Assembly (NCBI RefSeq): GCF_048771995.1
Contig: NC_133024.1
Span: 8,878,001 to 8,942,000, forward strand
Reading direction: 5' to 3'
Length of the DNA stretch: 64,000 nt
Source of the DNA: Taeniopygia guttata
Taxonomy: Eukaryota > Chordata > Aves > Passeriformes > Estrildidae
This document shows, piece after piece, positions 48,846-63,650 of the stretch. The notes below the pieces were generated by a model. It saw nothing but the letters and a program-made list of their open reading frames with translations. It made no database searches and was not told the DNA's origin. The position numbers and the translations under genes are program-made. The number at the start of each line of letters is the position of its first letter. Within the stretch, counting starts at the first letter, position 1.

Positions 48846-51800
48846 AGGAATTCAATCTCCTGTGTCTCTATTACCATCTCTTTGTATTTTCAGTTTACAT
48901 TTTTGCTTTCCAAGGTACAGTAGAACACAATTTAAGGAATGACTGAAGTGTGTGCGTGGTTATTTCCAGCTTTTTTCTTTATGGCTATTTCAGTGTCTTG
49001 ATTATCAGAATTTAATGGTGGATGGAGTTTTGGGAAATTAAAAATTTATTTGTAGTCTCTGATCTCAATGCAACTGTAAGATTTGGGGGATATTGTCCAT
49101 GTAACAAGGGAAAATTAAAGAGAAGTTCTGCCTTGAAAGATTTTCACTGACCAATCTCCCAAGACTTATTTTCCTTGTATTTTGCCAGACAAGGAAACAA
49201 ATTTTCCCTTCCTCATTTTTTTTTTTTTTTTTAAAGTTTATGGGAGAATCAGGGAGAGATTGAAAGGACTTGAAGTTAACCTCACCTAGGGGGCTGAAGT
49301 ACCCTTCCTAACCTTTAACATCCATCTGGTCTTGCTTTTAGGAGGGGAACAGGCAGAAGCCATCTTTTTTTTTTTTTTTGTAGGAAAGGACTGACACATT
49401 TGTACCCTTCCAGGTGCATTCCTCTGCTGGCCTGTGGTTTGCACACACTCTTTGTTCCCTCAGGATAGGGAAGCTGGAGCTTTCAGGATGCTTCACTGCC
49501 AGCCAGACCCCTGTGGTAAAGATTTGGCTTTATCCTTTAAAGATACAGGATTTGAACTAAATGGCAAAAGGATAATCACAATTGTTAAGGAGTCACTAAA
49601 AGCCCCCTTGATGTCTACAAAGTCTTTTCTGCAGAGAATACTGTGACTCAAGGGTAATGGTATTTCTTGGTGTGGAATTTTCGAAATCTGGTGGGTCATA
49701 TAATCACAAAGTGGTGCAAATGTGAAGACTTGATAGGAGGAAGGATGCCATTTCCATGCACAGCATTTTGCTACTGAGAATGGGCTGTCTTGGGATGTTA
49801 CACTTCTTCACACACTGAAAATGGACTTTAGTCCCTAATATCCATCGTTGGGTCTCCATCTCTAATGATCAGTTCCTTCAGGCAAGATTTAATTGAGTAG
49901 TACAGTAATTTTGTGATCAAGATATAAATTTATTATAGACTAGATTGTGACTGACAAGCTCATTTCACCTATGACCTAAACTGACTATGAACTCAACTCT
50001 TCTCAGGTAGGAAACTGATGTATAAAATTGTTTTCAACTCATTGCCAGGGGGTTTACAGTGCACATTTTTAGTAGTTTAATCTGGGATTTAAACCTGAAA
50101 CCAGTTAGTAGAAGGGTTGGCCAAACCCAAGATAGACAAATAAGGCAAAATTTTTTTCCAAAGTAGGATCACCACACAGAATGTTAGTGTTACCAGAACT
50201 TTGGTGAGAAAGATAAAATCCCTAGTTTTTATTTTAGCATTGAAATACACAGATGTAATATTTCTCAGAAACACATCTATATATTATGTTCTTGACTATA
50301 CATTAAAGTACAAAAGTTAAATAATTATTACAGTGTTCACAATGTGTGTTTCTGTATGTTTATGCTAGTGATGATAGATATAGCATAGTTTTAAAAGAAA
50401 CTTTCTGTAAAATGGCATGCAGACTATGCTAATGCAGATGTCGGTCAGCATCTTTTTTAAAAAATAAATCCCTAAAAATTTACCACAGCCAGAAGAAAAG
50501 GGAATGGCTTTCTCAGATGTTTTAATATGTGGAATTAAACAAAGCAAAAATTACGTTTTTGTCACACAGTTAATAACTTTAAATAATCATCAAAATTCTC
50601 TCTTTCTTAAAAGAACTTAAGTACTTTCTAGCTTTAAGGCTGGGTGAACAAAAGCCTTTCAAGAACATTTTCCTGTGGTTCTGTAGGTTTATTATCTAAA
50701 TAGATATTCTCATTGATCACTGTTTGCTTTACTTTTTTTTTTACTTCACATTTAAAATTGCAATATATTTGAATACTTACTATTATATGGTCAGTGGAGT
50801 TATTCATTTAATAGGTCAAATAATCATTATATTTCACTAGGATGCTGGGGCTTAATTCATTTAACATTTTAATCTTCCATCAATTTTTTTCTTTAAGAGG
50901 ATTTCAGTGCATATACAGGATTTGTATAAATCTGTGGAGTAAATTTATTCTTTTAACAGTTTTATTATTTCATCAGAAATTCATTTAAATGGATTCTACT
51001 ATATATCACATTCACTGCCAATGTGGCTTTAGGTCAGGCTGTAATTGATGCAAAAGCAATGAGGTATTAAAAGAGAAAGGAAATAGCTGAAATTGGAAAG
51101 GGTTCAAAAAGTGTGCCATTGTAAGGCCATGACATTCCTCGGATATGATGGGGGCGGGGGATGAACCACACATAAACCATTTTTGTCCAAAGCCTGGAAT
51201 AGTTGCGGATTTCAGGTTCTGCTAAAGCCAGAATATGTGCTAAGAAGGCCAAGTTTGAAGGGGCACATCAACAAGAGAATCCCATATCAGGGCGTAAATA
51301 TGGTCCCCTCTATTTCAGACAATTCTAGAAATATCAAACCAGAAAAATTTGGGGGAAATACTTCTTCTTCAGTTTGTTTACGCAAAGCCTTTGGTATATT
51401 CAGGATTTTGTGGTGTTGCCTGTTTTGTTTGGAGTTTTGCTTGTTTTGCTTGTTAATGTAGGCTGCTCTGTTGGTATGGGATGCACAGAGCCATGACTGG
51501 AATATGTTCCTTTTCCTAGGTACTGAGGTAGATTGGTAATGGCCAAGCTTAGCAAAAAAGAAAGTTAAAACTACTAGGGGTTTCCATGTGCACAGGCATG
51601 AACAGAGAGGATTTATGGGGAAAAGGAGAATGGTGCAGATAGTGAAAATGTGTTAAGAATTCCTACATGTAGAAAAAAAGCAATTAAAAAAATTTCTACA
51701 TTTCTAAATGTCACCTACTACCATTTAATACATGCAGCATAAGTACAGACTTTTAAAAATATTAATCAAAGTTAATTGATGACTTACCTAGGTTGTTATA

Positions 51801-53455
51801 CTGCAAGAGCTACAGGCTGTTGGTTCATGCCTCTGTCCAGATTTAGCCCCACAGCTGTCTGTGGGTCACCTTGCTGACAAAAGCTCCTTGGCTGTGTGTG
51901 TGTGGAAGTCAAAGACATCCAAAATGCACCTGGCTGTGTGATACCTTCGTTGGTATTTGCTGCAGGAGCTGATGGAACTTCCCAGTATATATGGGGTAGC
52001 CTGTGGACCTCTGATAATGCTGGTGCACTCAAACAGCCAACTTGCATAACCTCAAAATAAATAGAAGAAAACAGTGGTTTAAAGCTTGACAGTAGACAAG
52101 GAAAATTGTAAAATAGCTGATGAAAATTCAGAAATTCACAGGAATATGCTAGAGGGGTAGAATCTCTAATATTTATGTGTGTGTAAGGAAGACTACATAT
52201 CTTTATTCAATTTAATAATATCAGTGACATTAATGGAAAAAAATGCCAAGAAAATAAATTTATGGTAGCATCACTATTTTTAAAGGAAAAACATAAACCT
52301 GGATAATTTCTTTTACGTGTAAGACACATACAGGATATCTTAGTCAATTAAAAAATTATTCTTTTGCTAGAATTGCCAATACTTGGAAGGAAGTTTGGAA
52401 TATAAGTAGCATTTCAGCACTGATGAGGAATAGTTGATTAGATCAATGAAGAAAGATATAATGGTCTGTTGAACATGTACTGTGCTTCTGATTTTAATTC
52501 AGCAAATAAGCTATAAAAATCAATTATTTACATGTAAAACTAAAATTCCATCTCAGAAATTACAATAATTGCATATAATTTAGTTTCCACAGAGACCTTT
52601 TAGATGGTATCACGTAATTATTTCTTTTGTAATAACTATTTAATCTCAAACATATATGGGGGATCCAGGCTATGGCTGAGAGCACAACTCATTTAGGATT
52701 ATGGTTAAAAGTTCAGTAAAGAGAAGTTTTGGTATTAGGAGAGGCACAATGCCTAAATCTCCAGCAGTAGTGGGGGTGCAGAAGGGTTGGCACAAGGAGC
52801 AATAGCCTGCAGAACATTTTCTCTGCTGACAGTTTTTCATCTGGGTGATGGCTTTTGAGTGTGGGCCAAGTCTCAGCCCATCCTGGTGGTTGGGGTTAAG
52901 GTTAGGAGAGAGACAGTTTGCACTTTCTTCACTCAACTTGATAATTGGTTTTTCATTTTCCTCGCTATGAGAGCTCTGTATTTATAGGAAGCCCCTCCAT
53001 CACACTTGAAGTTGCACCCTTAGAGTGGTGTGATGGCTTTGTATGCTAGGAATCTGGTGCCTTCAGCTTGCTGCAGTCAATTTACTTTTGACAACCAAGA
53101 AATTTGATTTTTATAATGAGGCATAAATCACGGGAAAGGGTTGTCTATAATGGACTTAGTAGAGTTAGGAGCAAGAGTGCATCAGTTCATATCAAGAGGA
53201 TTTTAAAATAGCTGCACAGTAAAGGACATAATCTTCATGGAGAAGGAGAATTTGAAGAAATTTGGGGCAGCCAGTTAATAGTTACACAGCTTGGAGGTTC
53301 AAAAGCTGTTGTTGACTTGTTATGGTCCATTGTGGCTCTGGTGAGGTACTTGGATTGATATATAACAATTCCAGGAGCCAGGAGGCTGGCAGAGAACAGA
53401 AAGATGGGGTGAAATGCAGCATGCCCGAAACAGCTGCAGTGTCTCACTGCTCAGT
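48846..53455. other. Unique DNA with poly(T) runs
   Basis: Poly(T) runs lie at about 49217-49232 and 49365-49379. No repeat family or exon is supported. The AT-rich stretch at 50.70-51.04 kb is rich in TAAT/ATTA cores, as in some conserved non-coding elements, but conservation cannot be seen from one sequence. Confidence 0.5.
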
Positions 53456-53870
53456 ACACTGAGCTGCATGTTTATTAAATTGAATTATACCTTTAAATTA
53501 ATTCAATTGAATGTGAGACGAATGAATTATAGATCATTCTGGGTGAGGCTATAAACATGGCTTGATAGAACCCAGCACCACAAATAGGAAAAGCCTACAA
53601 TAATGTATTTGCGTGTTTACATATCACTCCCCTGTGGTGGCTTAGCAAGCAGAAAGAAGTCTAAAACCACAGGGGGAAGGTTTAAATAGGATGATGCAGA
53701 CATTAGTGAATGATTAACTGTAATTTCACAAAGGTGGAGGGTAAGCTGTTCATTTTGCAGAATCTCACAAATGTGTTTTGAACGATTAACTACATTTGCT
53801 TGGCAAAAGTTTAATTAAGGCTGCCACTGATTAGCGGCAATTATTTAACCCAGTGTATAGGCTGGCTACT
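53456..53870. other. Homeobox-core-rich AT segment
   Basis: ATTA/TAAT cores are dense in two clusters (53470-53515 and 53705-53850), including AAATTAATTCAATTGAA and repeated GATTAACT-type words (GATTAACTGTAAT and GATTAACTACAT). Such clusters occur in developmental enhancers, so an enhancer is possible; AT-rich DNA also produces them by chance. Confidence 0.25.
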
Positions 53871-56800
53871 CACACTGTGTGGAGAGCACAGCAGGAATGA
53901 TAGGAAGGTGTTCAGGGATTTTTGGGACTGTGTGTTCTACCCCACCTGCAAGGAGCAGAGGGAATCAGCCAACATTCCAGAGCTCTCCTGAAAGGCCCCT
54001 TTGGAGTCTCCCTAATGCAGCATCCACACACAGCCAGGTCTGTGGGCCAGTGCACCAGGGAGCAGGGTCAGAGCCCTGTCCTCCCTGGTGAAAGGATGAA
54101 TGCTGCTCTCAATGCCCTTGACATTTCTACAAAGCTGCAAAACCAGACTGGGCATTGTGTCTGCAAGGAAACTCCAGGCAGGGAATGAATGGAGCTCTCC
54201 TGTGTTCTCCTTTGCTCCTTCTTCCTCCAACAGTCCACCCTCCCCTTCCTTCTTGTTGCTCTTCTTCTTTGTGATAATGAATGTAATCTGTTCCTGGCTG
54301 GTTACACCAATGTTTTCAGATGCTGCTCATGGGTAATACTATTTAATGACATTTGTTTCACGTGTTTTTTTTTCTTTTCAGAAGGGGAAAATAAAAAAGA
54401 CTAGTGCTCTTAATAATAACTTATGACTAAGCTGATTAGGAAATAAGTATTTCCTTGAAAGCATTTTGAGAGGAAGCACAAATATTCCTTTAAAAAAGCA
54501 AAAATTCTCTTCAGAGGTTTATCACAGCCTTCTTACTTGTAGTTTTAATCAATTGTTAAACATGTCAGCTTTTCGTGACAGAGATCCTGGTTTCACAGTG
54601 AGGTGCTCAAGACCCAGTGAGGAGGTGTTGGTTGTCAGATAATGGTAAAACAGGTGAATCTCTGTGATGGCTACTGGATGCAGCTCTTCCTTCTAAACAG
54701 GTCCATGAACGTTACTATAAAGTAGGAAAGATGGTATACTTGGATGGTTGACACAGTGACATACAAGTTAAATACTGTTTATTATTATAAGTGTTCTTTG
54801 TAATTGAGAAGACCTGTGGAATCCAGGCAAAATTGCAATGTCTTCCCAAGATTCAACAAAAATATAATCCTTGTGTAACTAAAATGTCTGCTGCTTTTAT
54901 GCCTAAATCATGCAGTTTACTGGTGTTCCGTTTGCTCCACAACTCACTGTGAATACTTCTTATTTTGGAGACACTGAATATTTTATTTATATCTCTCCTG
55001 TACTGTGATGTTTGCAATCACAGTGTTATTCAAGCAGTAATTTCACGCATTTCAGAAGTTCCAGCATTACTTCATTAGCAGTTTATATGAATGCTCAGTT
55101 CCAAAATATCTGTTACCTTGTTTACAATGATTTTCAAGCTCACACACAAATTTACTAAAAGGTGAACACATGTTACTGTTCCATTAAAAAAGCCATATGT
55201 CTTGCTCTATATTTGCACCTAAGACCTAAACTTAATGTCTACCATACCAAATATGGTATTTCTATTTTTCTATCAGCCAACTATAAATCTAGCTAATTTT
55301 TAGCCTGCTTGCTTTCTGTCTGTATAGCTCATTACTGTGTATCATTACTGCCTACAGCAGTACAATAAACAACATATAGTCAAGAAGTATCATAGCCACA
55401 AAAAGTTAAAAAAAATGCAAACAACTGGAAATCGTGAATTATCTTTGGATCTGGTTATTAAGGATGTTCCTATCAATCTACTTCTGTGCTTTGTTTGTCC
55501 TTTGAATACTCATAAATAATTAGCTTTTCTCCTTCTATCAGTGTCTAAAATAAAGGACTAATGATGTCAGGACAGCTTGCTTTGACATTTATGAAATATG
55601 CTATGATCTACCTGTAACTGATTGTAGGGGTAGCTGGAAGAGCATATTTCTAGACTGCTTCTTTTTCTGTTATCAGAAAATCTGTCAGCCTTAGCTGGAA
55701 GGCTTAAGCTGTTCCCCTACTTCAAGGAGGCCTCTACATGTCATGCCCTTGGGAAGCATCTGTTGTTTAATTTTGTGAACCGATGCTCAGGTTAAACTGC
55801 AGAAGATTAGCCAGATCCTCCTCCTTTTTTTGCTGCACCTGCTGTTCCCCAGAGCCCCCCAGGGCATGGAGGGGGTTAACTGATGTCCCTGGGGACCAGG
55901 ATTGTGCAGGAGGCAGACCCTGGGGGCTGATGTTGGGGTTCCCAAGGAAACCCATGGGGAGCAAGGAGGGGAGAGAAGCGGGGGGAGGATGTTGCCAGCA
56001 GGTCCCTCTATCCCTCGACCTTCTCAGGCTCAAGGTAACCCTTTCTCTTGCCTCTTGAGGCACCAGCTTTGCAGTGAGCTTTCCTTCCCTCCCAGAGGCA
56101 GGGTTTAGACCCTGTCCCTGCTTCTCCTACGTGATCTCTTGGATTACTGTCTTTATTGATAAAATCACATCAGCTACCCAAAGGGGCAAAGATAAGACCA
56201 CATGAATCCCTTATACTCAGGTATTGTTATTTTTTCAAGAGTTTTCTGAAACTTCCATCTTTACAGTAGCACAGCCATGCCCCTTCACTATTACTTCAAC
56301 AATATACAATTACAAATTAGCCACAATGGGTAACTTTTCATCTTTACCAAGCTTCTTTTAAGTCCATGTGTCACTTCTCCCACTGGTGAGCGCAAATCCA
56401 GGTTTGCCCACTCAGGTGCTGTTTGCTCACCACCCACCCCACACCACAGTGGAGGAGCAGAAGTGTGTGGGTCGGGTGATGGAGATGGGGCCCTGTTCCT
56501 TTGCAATCCCAGCAGCCAGCACTTGGCAAGGGCCTAAAGAAAATGGAATAAAAATAAGAGTTTCTTCTGGGCATAGGCAGGGGGAAGCAGCTCTGTCTCA
56601 ATGTCAGCAGGGTACTCTCTGCAGAGCTGGATTACCTGCCCTCACAGAAAAATCCACAGTCCCTTTTTCCCACCTAGAATTAGGAGATTAAACTCAGGTT
56701 TGTCATCTTTTAGTCTTAGAAGCAATTGACAGGTTTTAGAGAAAGTACTGGATTGCCATAATCCGGTTGTAGGGTGACAGATGTTTGCTTAGCTGGGTTT

Positions 56801-58746
56801 AGGTCACCAGGTGGGATGGCCTTTGTTCTTCAGGTTAGTCCCAGGACACGGGTAGTAAGATGATGTTTTGAAATTCAAAGTAACAAAGGGTTACGGAGGA
56901 ACTCTGATAGAGTGTTTGATGATTTGTGGCAGGCTGCTTTAGATGCTGCGCTGTGGCTGCAGATTCTTCAAAGTATTTGCTGCTCCCTCTAAGTATAATC
57001 TCAATTCTGTGAAGGTTTAACATGAACCAGCTGTTCTACAACCATATGGTGACCTCAGCAAGACACTGAACTGACTAGGTTTTTTCACTTTTACTAAGTG
57101 TGGGGTTTTATGTGGATACAAAAAAATGCAAGATAGAGAAGTTTATAAAATATCTCTCACTGCATTCACTTCTACTCTTGGAGCAGCTGCTTATGCTCAG
57201 CCTCTGAACTGAGTCAGTCAATTTACTCCAACAGATACTAAATCAGTCCCTTTATCCTTAATGATTAGACAGCAACAAAAGGCACATCTGATAAAACATG
57301 GAGAAATCCAACACAAGACTTAAGCTTTCCCCGCAGAAAAAGAAATCAGCCCTAACTGTGACTGAGCAGGTTAATGGCAAAAATGTACCAAGTAAAATCA
57401 TTCTGCAAAATGAAAGCAGGATCAAAGACATTAGACACAGGCAATAGCATGTTTAAGGTATGATAAAGAGTGCCTCAAGCCATATTTGTCAGCTATTATT
57501 CCTGTATTATAATTAACAGCTGATTACAATTGAGTTAAATCTTAACACATCCCATTGCAGATTTTTTGTAAACAAAGTAATTTGTTTGGCTTAATTCTGT
57601 ACTCCAAGTAACCCTTAGAAAAGGTTTACTTCTCTGAAAACTACCATCCATCTCTTAAATACAACAGTTTTATCGGACCTGGCTTCCTTAAACATTTTAC
57701 TTTTTTTTACAAAGATTAAAAAATACACTGTGGAGTAAAATTATCTCAGCTCTGAAAATATGAAATTGCATCTGAAGCAGTGCTTCAGTATGTAGTAATT
57801 TACTGTGGTGGCTCTAAAGCACAGATGGGAGAGTATAGAAAGAGGATTAAGCTGCTTTCCATATCCTAAACTTTATCAGGGATAACACAGAAAACTGTGT
57901 CATTCATTACTGCCTGGGGAGTTCTTAAGTGTTAACAATTTATCCAGCTGATACAGTAGAAAAGCTAGGAAGTTTTTTTTTTTTTTTTTCATTAGCAATA
58001 ACAGGCTGCAACTAAAATGAAAGTCAAAGTTGCATTGCAAGAGTTTTGTTCACCTGCCAAACAGAGGAAATTAATTGCTTCACCTTACATCTAAGCCAAA
58101 GTCTAAGTGTGTGGACTCAAGAAAAGCACTGCTGAAATTTTCTTTATCTGGAGTCTTTATTTCTGAAAAGGTTATTTTTGCTACATTAAAAATAAGGAAT
58201 AATGAGACACTGGTTTTGATACTTAATGCCATGCAAAGTTTATGTTCGTACACCATGCTTCACATCACACAACTAAAATGGTTTAGGATTTAGTTGACAA
58301 CCTATTAAAATCAGAAGGAATATCCTCATTAACATTTAGCAGACCTATCCAAAGATTCAGCTGATAATACCAATACATGCAAGAGATTACAACCAAAGTC
58401 TTGTTATCCCTTCGTAATTGTATCTCCCTCATGTTTGTTTTCACTTGGATGCTTTGGCAATTTTTCTAGACACTTCTGTTTAATCTGTGCACTTGGATTT
58501 AGCAGAATTTTATGACTGCAGTAGTTTTTCAATGATTTTTGAGTTTCTACAAATCCAAAGTTGTAATGCTCAAGTGGCAAGGGTACCGTGGTTTTTCTGT
58601 AAAGATGCCATTGCAGAGTAGTTCTTCATTTTGTAAATAGAATCTCATTAATAAACATGTATTTTAATTTAAAAGGAGAAAAGAACCAGAAAAGGTCTGT
58701 ACTTGCAGGTTTTCTATGTGCTGTCACAAACCAGTTTATGGAACCC

Positions 58747-58748
<2 letters not shown>
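53871..58748. other. Unique non-coding DNA, one GC-rich patch
   Basis: A GC-richer patch at 55.80-56.10 kb has open frames on both strands (98 codons minus, 91 plus) with no recognised domain. A poly(T) run lies at about 57970-57989. The segment 57.44-57.60 kb is rich in TAAT-type words. No repeat family or supported exon is seen. Confidence 0.5.

Positions 58749-58794
<46 letters not shown>
58749..58794. repeat. (GT)n(TA)n compound microsatellite
   Basis: About five GT units are followed by an uninterrupted TA run to 58794. The alternating Tyr-Ile frames on both strands are repeat artefacts. Confidence 0.95.
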
Positions 58795-58797
<3 letters not shown>

Positions 58798-61700
58798 GCA
58801 CAAAGATTTCTCTGCCACAACAGTATGCATTTAATCCTGAAAGTGGTAAGTTGATTAAAAATTTTTCCATTACATCTTTCTGTCAGATTCTGTAGGATTT
58901 CTGCATGAAAGCCTGGACCACTCAGACAGCTGCATTGAATCTTTTTTTTACATGGTATTTTTGTCTCAGTTTCCACTGAAAACTCTTGCTACAGATCTAT
59001 TTCTCTTCTCCTAGCTTTTGTTCTATTAATGTCTGCTCCCAGTTTCTTTTTGTAGGCTGGACTTCTGCTACTACAATTAGTACAAATCTACACGTAACAT
59101 GGAGACGTAGGATACCATTTGAAAATGGGAAAACATCTCTGGAGTAGTTAAGATCACACAAGCAGACACATTACACTGAGATGTTTGGTCAAGGACAGAT
59201 GAGTATCCCATCCCCAGCAGTGACTGAAATTTTTATTAGTCATATTCAGAAATGTAATTCCAGCCCTCACATTGTGTTTTTTCTTTTTGACTACCTAATC
59301 CCTTAATAATATATTATGCCTTTCTTAGTGTCTGTGAGATAAATAACATGCTCTCTTTAAGGAAGTGTAAACTCACACCCAGCAAAACTGTGGCTGTGGC
59401 TGACACCATTTGCAGGAGCAGTGTAAGTTTCCAGATCAGGCTAGGATATATTCCCACACACTTTTCCTCTCCATTAATTTTTCACATAGTGCCATCATTT
59501 TCTTGAGTGGATACATTCCTTATATCCACTCAATCCAACTGGGCTTTTCCAGCAAGGTACTAATGACAAAATGGACTGGGCTTCCCTGTGGTTAGTGCTA
59601 CACACAGCAGCAAGTTACCAAAAATCAGCCCATAGCGTTTGACTTTGCCACTGTCTTTTTGGGATGGCTCCTTCCCCACCCTCACTGTTTCTCTCCTGGA
59701 AATTCCCAGAGACTGGTGGAAGGAATGCAGTGGTGAGCAGAGGGAGGTGACAGAGTAAGATGTATGCCAGCCTTTGTTCCTCAAGAGGTCACACAGGAGT
59801 AATAAAGAAAAAAAAGATTGGCTACTGTAATAAATATACTGCACAGTTTACAAACTAACTGCAGAATTAGACTGTTTCCAGTTTCATTCAGAGGATGAAC
59901 GAGTATCTTTGTTGGATGCTTACTACACAAATCTGGTTTGTGGTTCAGATTTTGGTTTTGTGCACACTTCTTCCCCGAGGACACGTAGCCAGTCCTCCAA
60001 AACGTTCTATTTTAGTTTCTGCAACAATTTTCATTTCTACTCGAGTGAAATAAATATTTAATGTTTATTAGCACTCTGACTGGGGAATCCACTTGTATCC
60101 CCTGTCAAGTGACTGCTCTGGCAAGCAGGCTAAAACGTCATGCACAAGCTCTTACACATTTATACACACTGCTCCTTAGCTCCACTGCTGTCTAAATAAT
60201 CTACACGAAGCAAAAAAGCTGATTCAAGGTTCTGGAGAAGCAGAAAGTCACCTGGTTTGGTGAAATCACATAGAAAAGAACAGAAAACAAGAAGAAAATT
60301 TGAACCCTAGAGAGAAAGGATGCTGTGACTGGTGAGTTGCAGCAGGAAGGGCAAGTCCTGTCCACTCCTCTACCCCTATTCTCTACAAAGCTTCCTTGCA
60401 TAATGTTGCCCTGAAGAAAGCAGTCAGATTAATTACAGAGATACCATAGAAACATGAATGCATAAATTATAGATCCTGATTTAGCTTTAATGTAGGGTAG
60501 CTGTCTAGCTGCTAAATATTGTCAAGAAATCTACAGTGTCTGAATTTTTGCACAGACAGACTTTACATTTTTAAGTGTCTTTAAGCATCTTAAGAGTGAG
60601 GAAGCAACTGAAACCACAGATTGGAAAATCAGCATTTTTACTTCAGACATTCCCTCACCAGCGACTGCTAGGTGACGTGATTTTGGTTTTAGTGATACAG
60701 ACAATAAAATCAACTTTATGACAACATTGGTGTAATGCTACATTCCCTGCTGTGGGGACACTGAAAGGATAACTGTGCTAAAGATTGTGAAGTTTTAGAT
60801 CTGATACCGTGTGAGTGCTTGTGATGAAGATGGGAAGGGATGGCCAGCAGTGCCACCTCTGGAGTTCCACCCACCCACTGTCCTGGGTAAAACTGCTTCT
60901 AGACATTTGTAGCACTAAACCAATATGTGTGAGATTCACTAAACTATTCCTGATGGATATTTGGAGTTTATTTGTGAACATTACTTTCTGCATACAATAG
61001 TGTTTTCCTTTTGATGTTTTTAGGGTAACAGGGTTTTGAGCTACATGTGGATTCAATAGAGTTAGAATAAATCTTGGTGGTTCCATGGTTATCCAGGATA
61101 AAAAACCAGTCATCTATTCCACTGAATCCCACTTTGAAGAATTTGTGTGAAATAAGAGCAGGGAGAGTCACAGGGGAATGGGTCTCTCTTTGATGTACAA
61201 GCCTTTGAACTGTAACTGTTCCTGTTGTCCACACCCTTTTTGCAGATTGTTGAATGCCAGTCTTCCTCAAGAACTGTCCCAACTGTTCCTTGCTCTCATA
61301 AATTAAAAGAAGTTAGCCTATCCTGGTAGAAATTCCTATTCAAACACAGGAATACTGCCTTTGGTTTTTCCCTGTTTCCCCCCTCAATCCATCTGTAATT
61401 TAGTCTCGTGATGTTCATTGTCCTGCTGAAAGTGTCTGTTCTACTTAATGTAGAACAACACAGAAATTTCCTCAGCAGCAGGTTTTTTGTTGTACTGTTT
61501 GGGGGCTTTTTGGTCTACTTTTTTTTTTCATGTATGTTCCAGTTTTCAAGTTATCCATCACAGGCTTTTTGGTCAGTTGCCTGAGGTAATCATGTTCTGC
61601 TAAATCAGGGCATGGGGGCAAGAAAGGTCACCCTACTCAACCTTTATAAAGTTTCTGGAGCTGCCAACTCCGAGCATCTTGTTTAACCAAGATGATTAAA

Positions 61701-63227
61701 AGAGTGATAATATCCAGTTACTAGCTCTGAGACAATTTGGCCATCTGAGGTACCATGAGGACTCAGCTATAGCAAGCAAGGCTGTTCTCCACAGAAATGA
61801 ATATGTGCTGGTGTGCTGCCAAGATTATTCTAGGGCTGCAGATGGCATCTACTGTTCCTACTGTATAAGCCTGGTTTAATGCGACTGGTGCAGACAGTGT
61901 GCAGCCGATGGAATTTTTTTACTGATGCGATGTGATAATCAAATTTAAATTTTGTTTTCCCTAAATATTTCAGAACACACCAGCCATGTGTTGTTCTTAC
62001 AACATGTCCTGACTGCAGTGTATGAACTTCTTCCCCTTGATATCGACCTCTTCTGCATATTTGATTACCTTAATAAAACCCATAATAGCTGGTACAGATG
62101 GGTCCTGTTTTGGAGGTGCATGAAGTCATGACTTGCCACTGGGCATGAGAACTGCCATTTTTTAAAAGGGGCCATAAAAGGCAAATACAGTTTGTCTCTC
62201 ACATGGCACAGTATGTTTGTAGAAGTGATGGAAAGTGCTATAACACATGGAGAGGCAGTAAGACAGTGTAGCAGGGTCGTGAATAGTCAAAAAAGAGGAC
62301 ACTCCAAGCTGGAGGCTCTGCAATCACATGCACAGAGATGTAAACAGCTCAAATTGCCACTGCATCAGATGATGCCTCCTTGTCTCTAAAAAAGAACACT
62401 GTCCTAAGGATTAGCTACCCGGCTGTGACTGCTTGGGGACACCAGATCAGCTGGCACAGCCCAAGTGAGAAATATGAAGCTTTGCTAATATCCACCAGCT
62501 CAGGGTCTATCCAGAGCACCTTCCACGAATATAAATGTTCCATCCAAACAGTGTGGAGCTATTAAGCTGTGTAAAACAGCAAGGTGGGAAGAAGTGCTCT
62601 GAGGGCAGCATCTATTACTTGCTGAAGCATGAACTGTTTTATGTGGTCTATTCCAGCTCACGACTATATTTGCAGCCCTTAAGTGTTTAGACCATTGTCT
62701 TTCAAGCAAATTTTGTGCTGCTTGGGTGCATTAGTACTCACACTTCAAAAGTGGTCTAGAATATTAGAATCTTATTGTATTTTTCTAAGTAGAGTTTGAA
62801 CCCCAAGTTGCAGAGTGTTAGAGAAAAGCTTTATTTGACACAAAATCAACGGTTGCATTGTTGTACTCCTTAATGTATAACTGCTATGGATTGCTGGTCT
62901 TCTCAGGCTGTATAAAAGAATTGTCTTTTTAATCAGAAAAATGGTTTTATATAGTAAATGGTTTTATACCTGCAAATCTACGTTAGAATTAGTGCAATCA
63001 AAATGTGTTTCTTGTACAGCAGAATTTGTTGGGAACAACATATAGAAGAACCAGCTGCAGGTAGCAGGTACTTATCTAAATCAGCTAAGAATCCATGGGA
63101 TAGGTAAATGAACACTAAATGGAAAATTTCTGAGTTCCTAATTTGATTTTCAAAATGGGGAATCTCACAGAAACCTGATAAGAAAATGAGAACATGAGAC
63201 AGGAGCTCCCCAGTGTAATTGTTAGGC
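58795..63227. other. Unique non-coding DNA
   Basis: No recognised repeat family or exon. An 11-bp perfect inverted repeat at 59503-59533 is listed separately. Frames at 60778-61282 (minus, 104 and 111 codons) overlap each other in different frames and show no domain. Confidence 0.55.
59503..59533. repeat. Perfect 11-bp inverted repeat, 9-nt loop
   Basis: TTGAGTGGATA (59503-59513) pairs exactly with TATCCACTCAA (59523-59533). The stem does not extend, so a microRNA precursor is unlikely. Confidence 0.85.
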
Positions 63228-63249
63228 TTTTTTTTTTTTTTTTTTTTTA
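63228..63249. repeat. Poly(T) run
   Basis: About 22 T in a row on the + strand, followed by ATTCTAG. It could be the poly(A) end of a minus-strand retrocopy, but no source sequence is recognised to its right before the CR1 copy. Confidence 0.9.
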
Positions 63250-63650
63250 TTCTAGATGCTGCTGCAGCCTCACTGTCTGCCAGTGAGTTCCTCTTGATTT
63301 GATGAGAGTGACAGGAAAGATTCCAGAGGACAGAAGAATAATTTTAATTTGGTGTTGCGTCTACAAATTTAGGCAGATGCAAATCTGATCTGGTTGGCTA
63401 AGAGCTAGGTCCAGCCCCGAAAACAGCAGAAGATGTGGTGGTAGGGACAAAATAGTACATTCTGCTGAGAGGGTACTCATGGAGGTGTAGGCGTGGAGGG
63501 TGGGCTGTGAGAAGCAGCTGTCTCCTGTTTCACTCAGAGCAGGGTGCTGTCAGCACCATCTGTGGGTATGTCCTGAAGGCAGTGCTTGGGAACAGGAATA
63601 GGTGTCCATAGCCACAGGACCTGGGGGCAAGTTAGGATAGACTGTTCTAG
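63250..63650. other. Short unique spacer before CR1
   Basis: About 400 bp with moderate GC content and no recognised repeat or exon. Confidence 0.5.
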
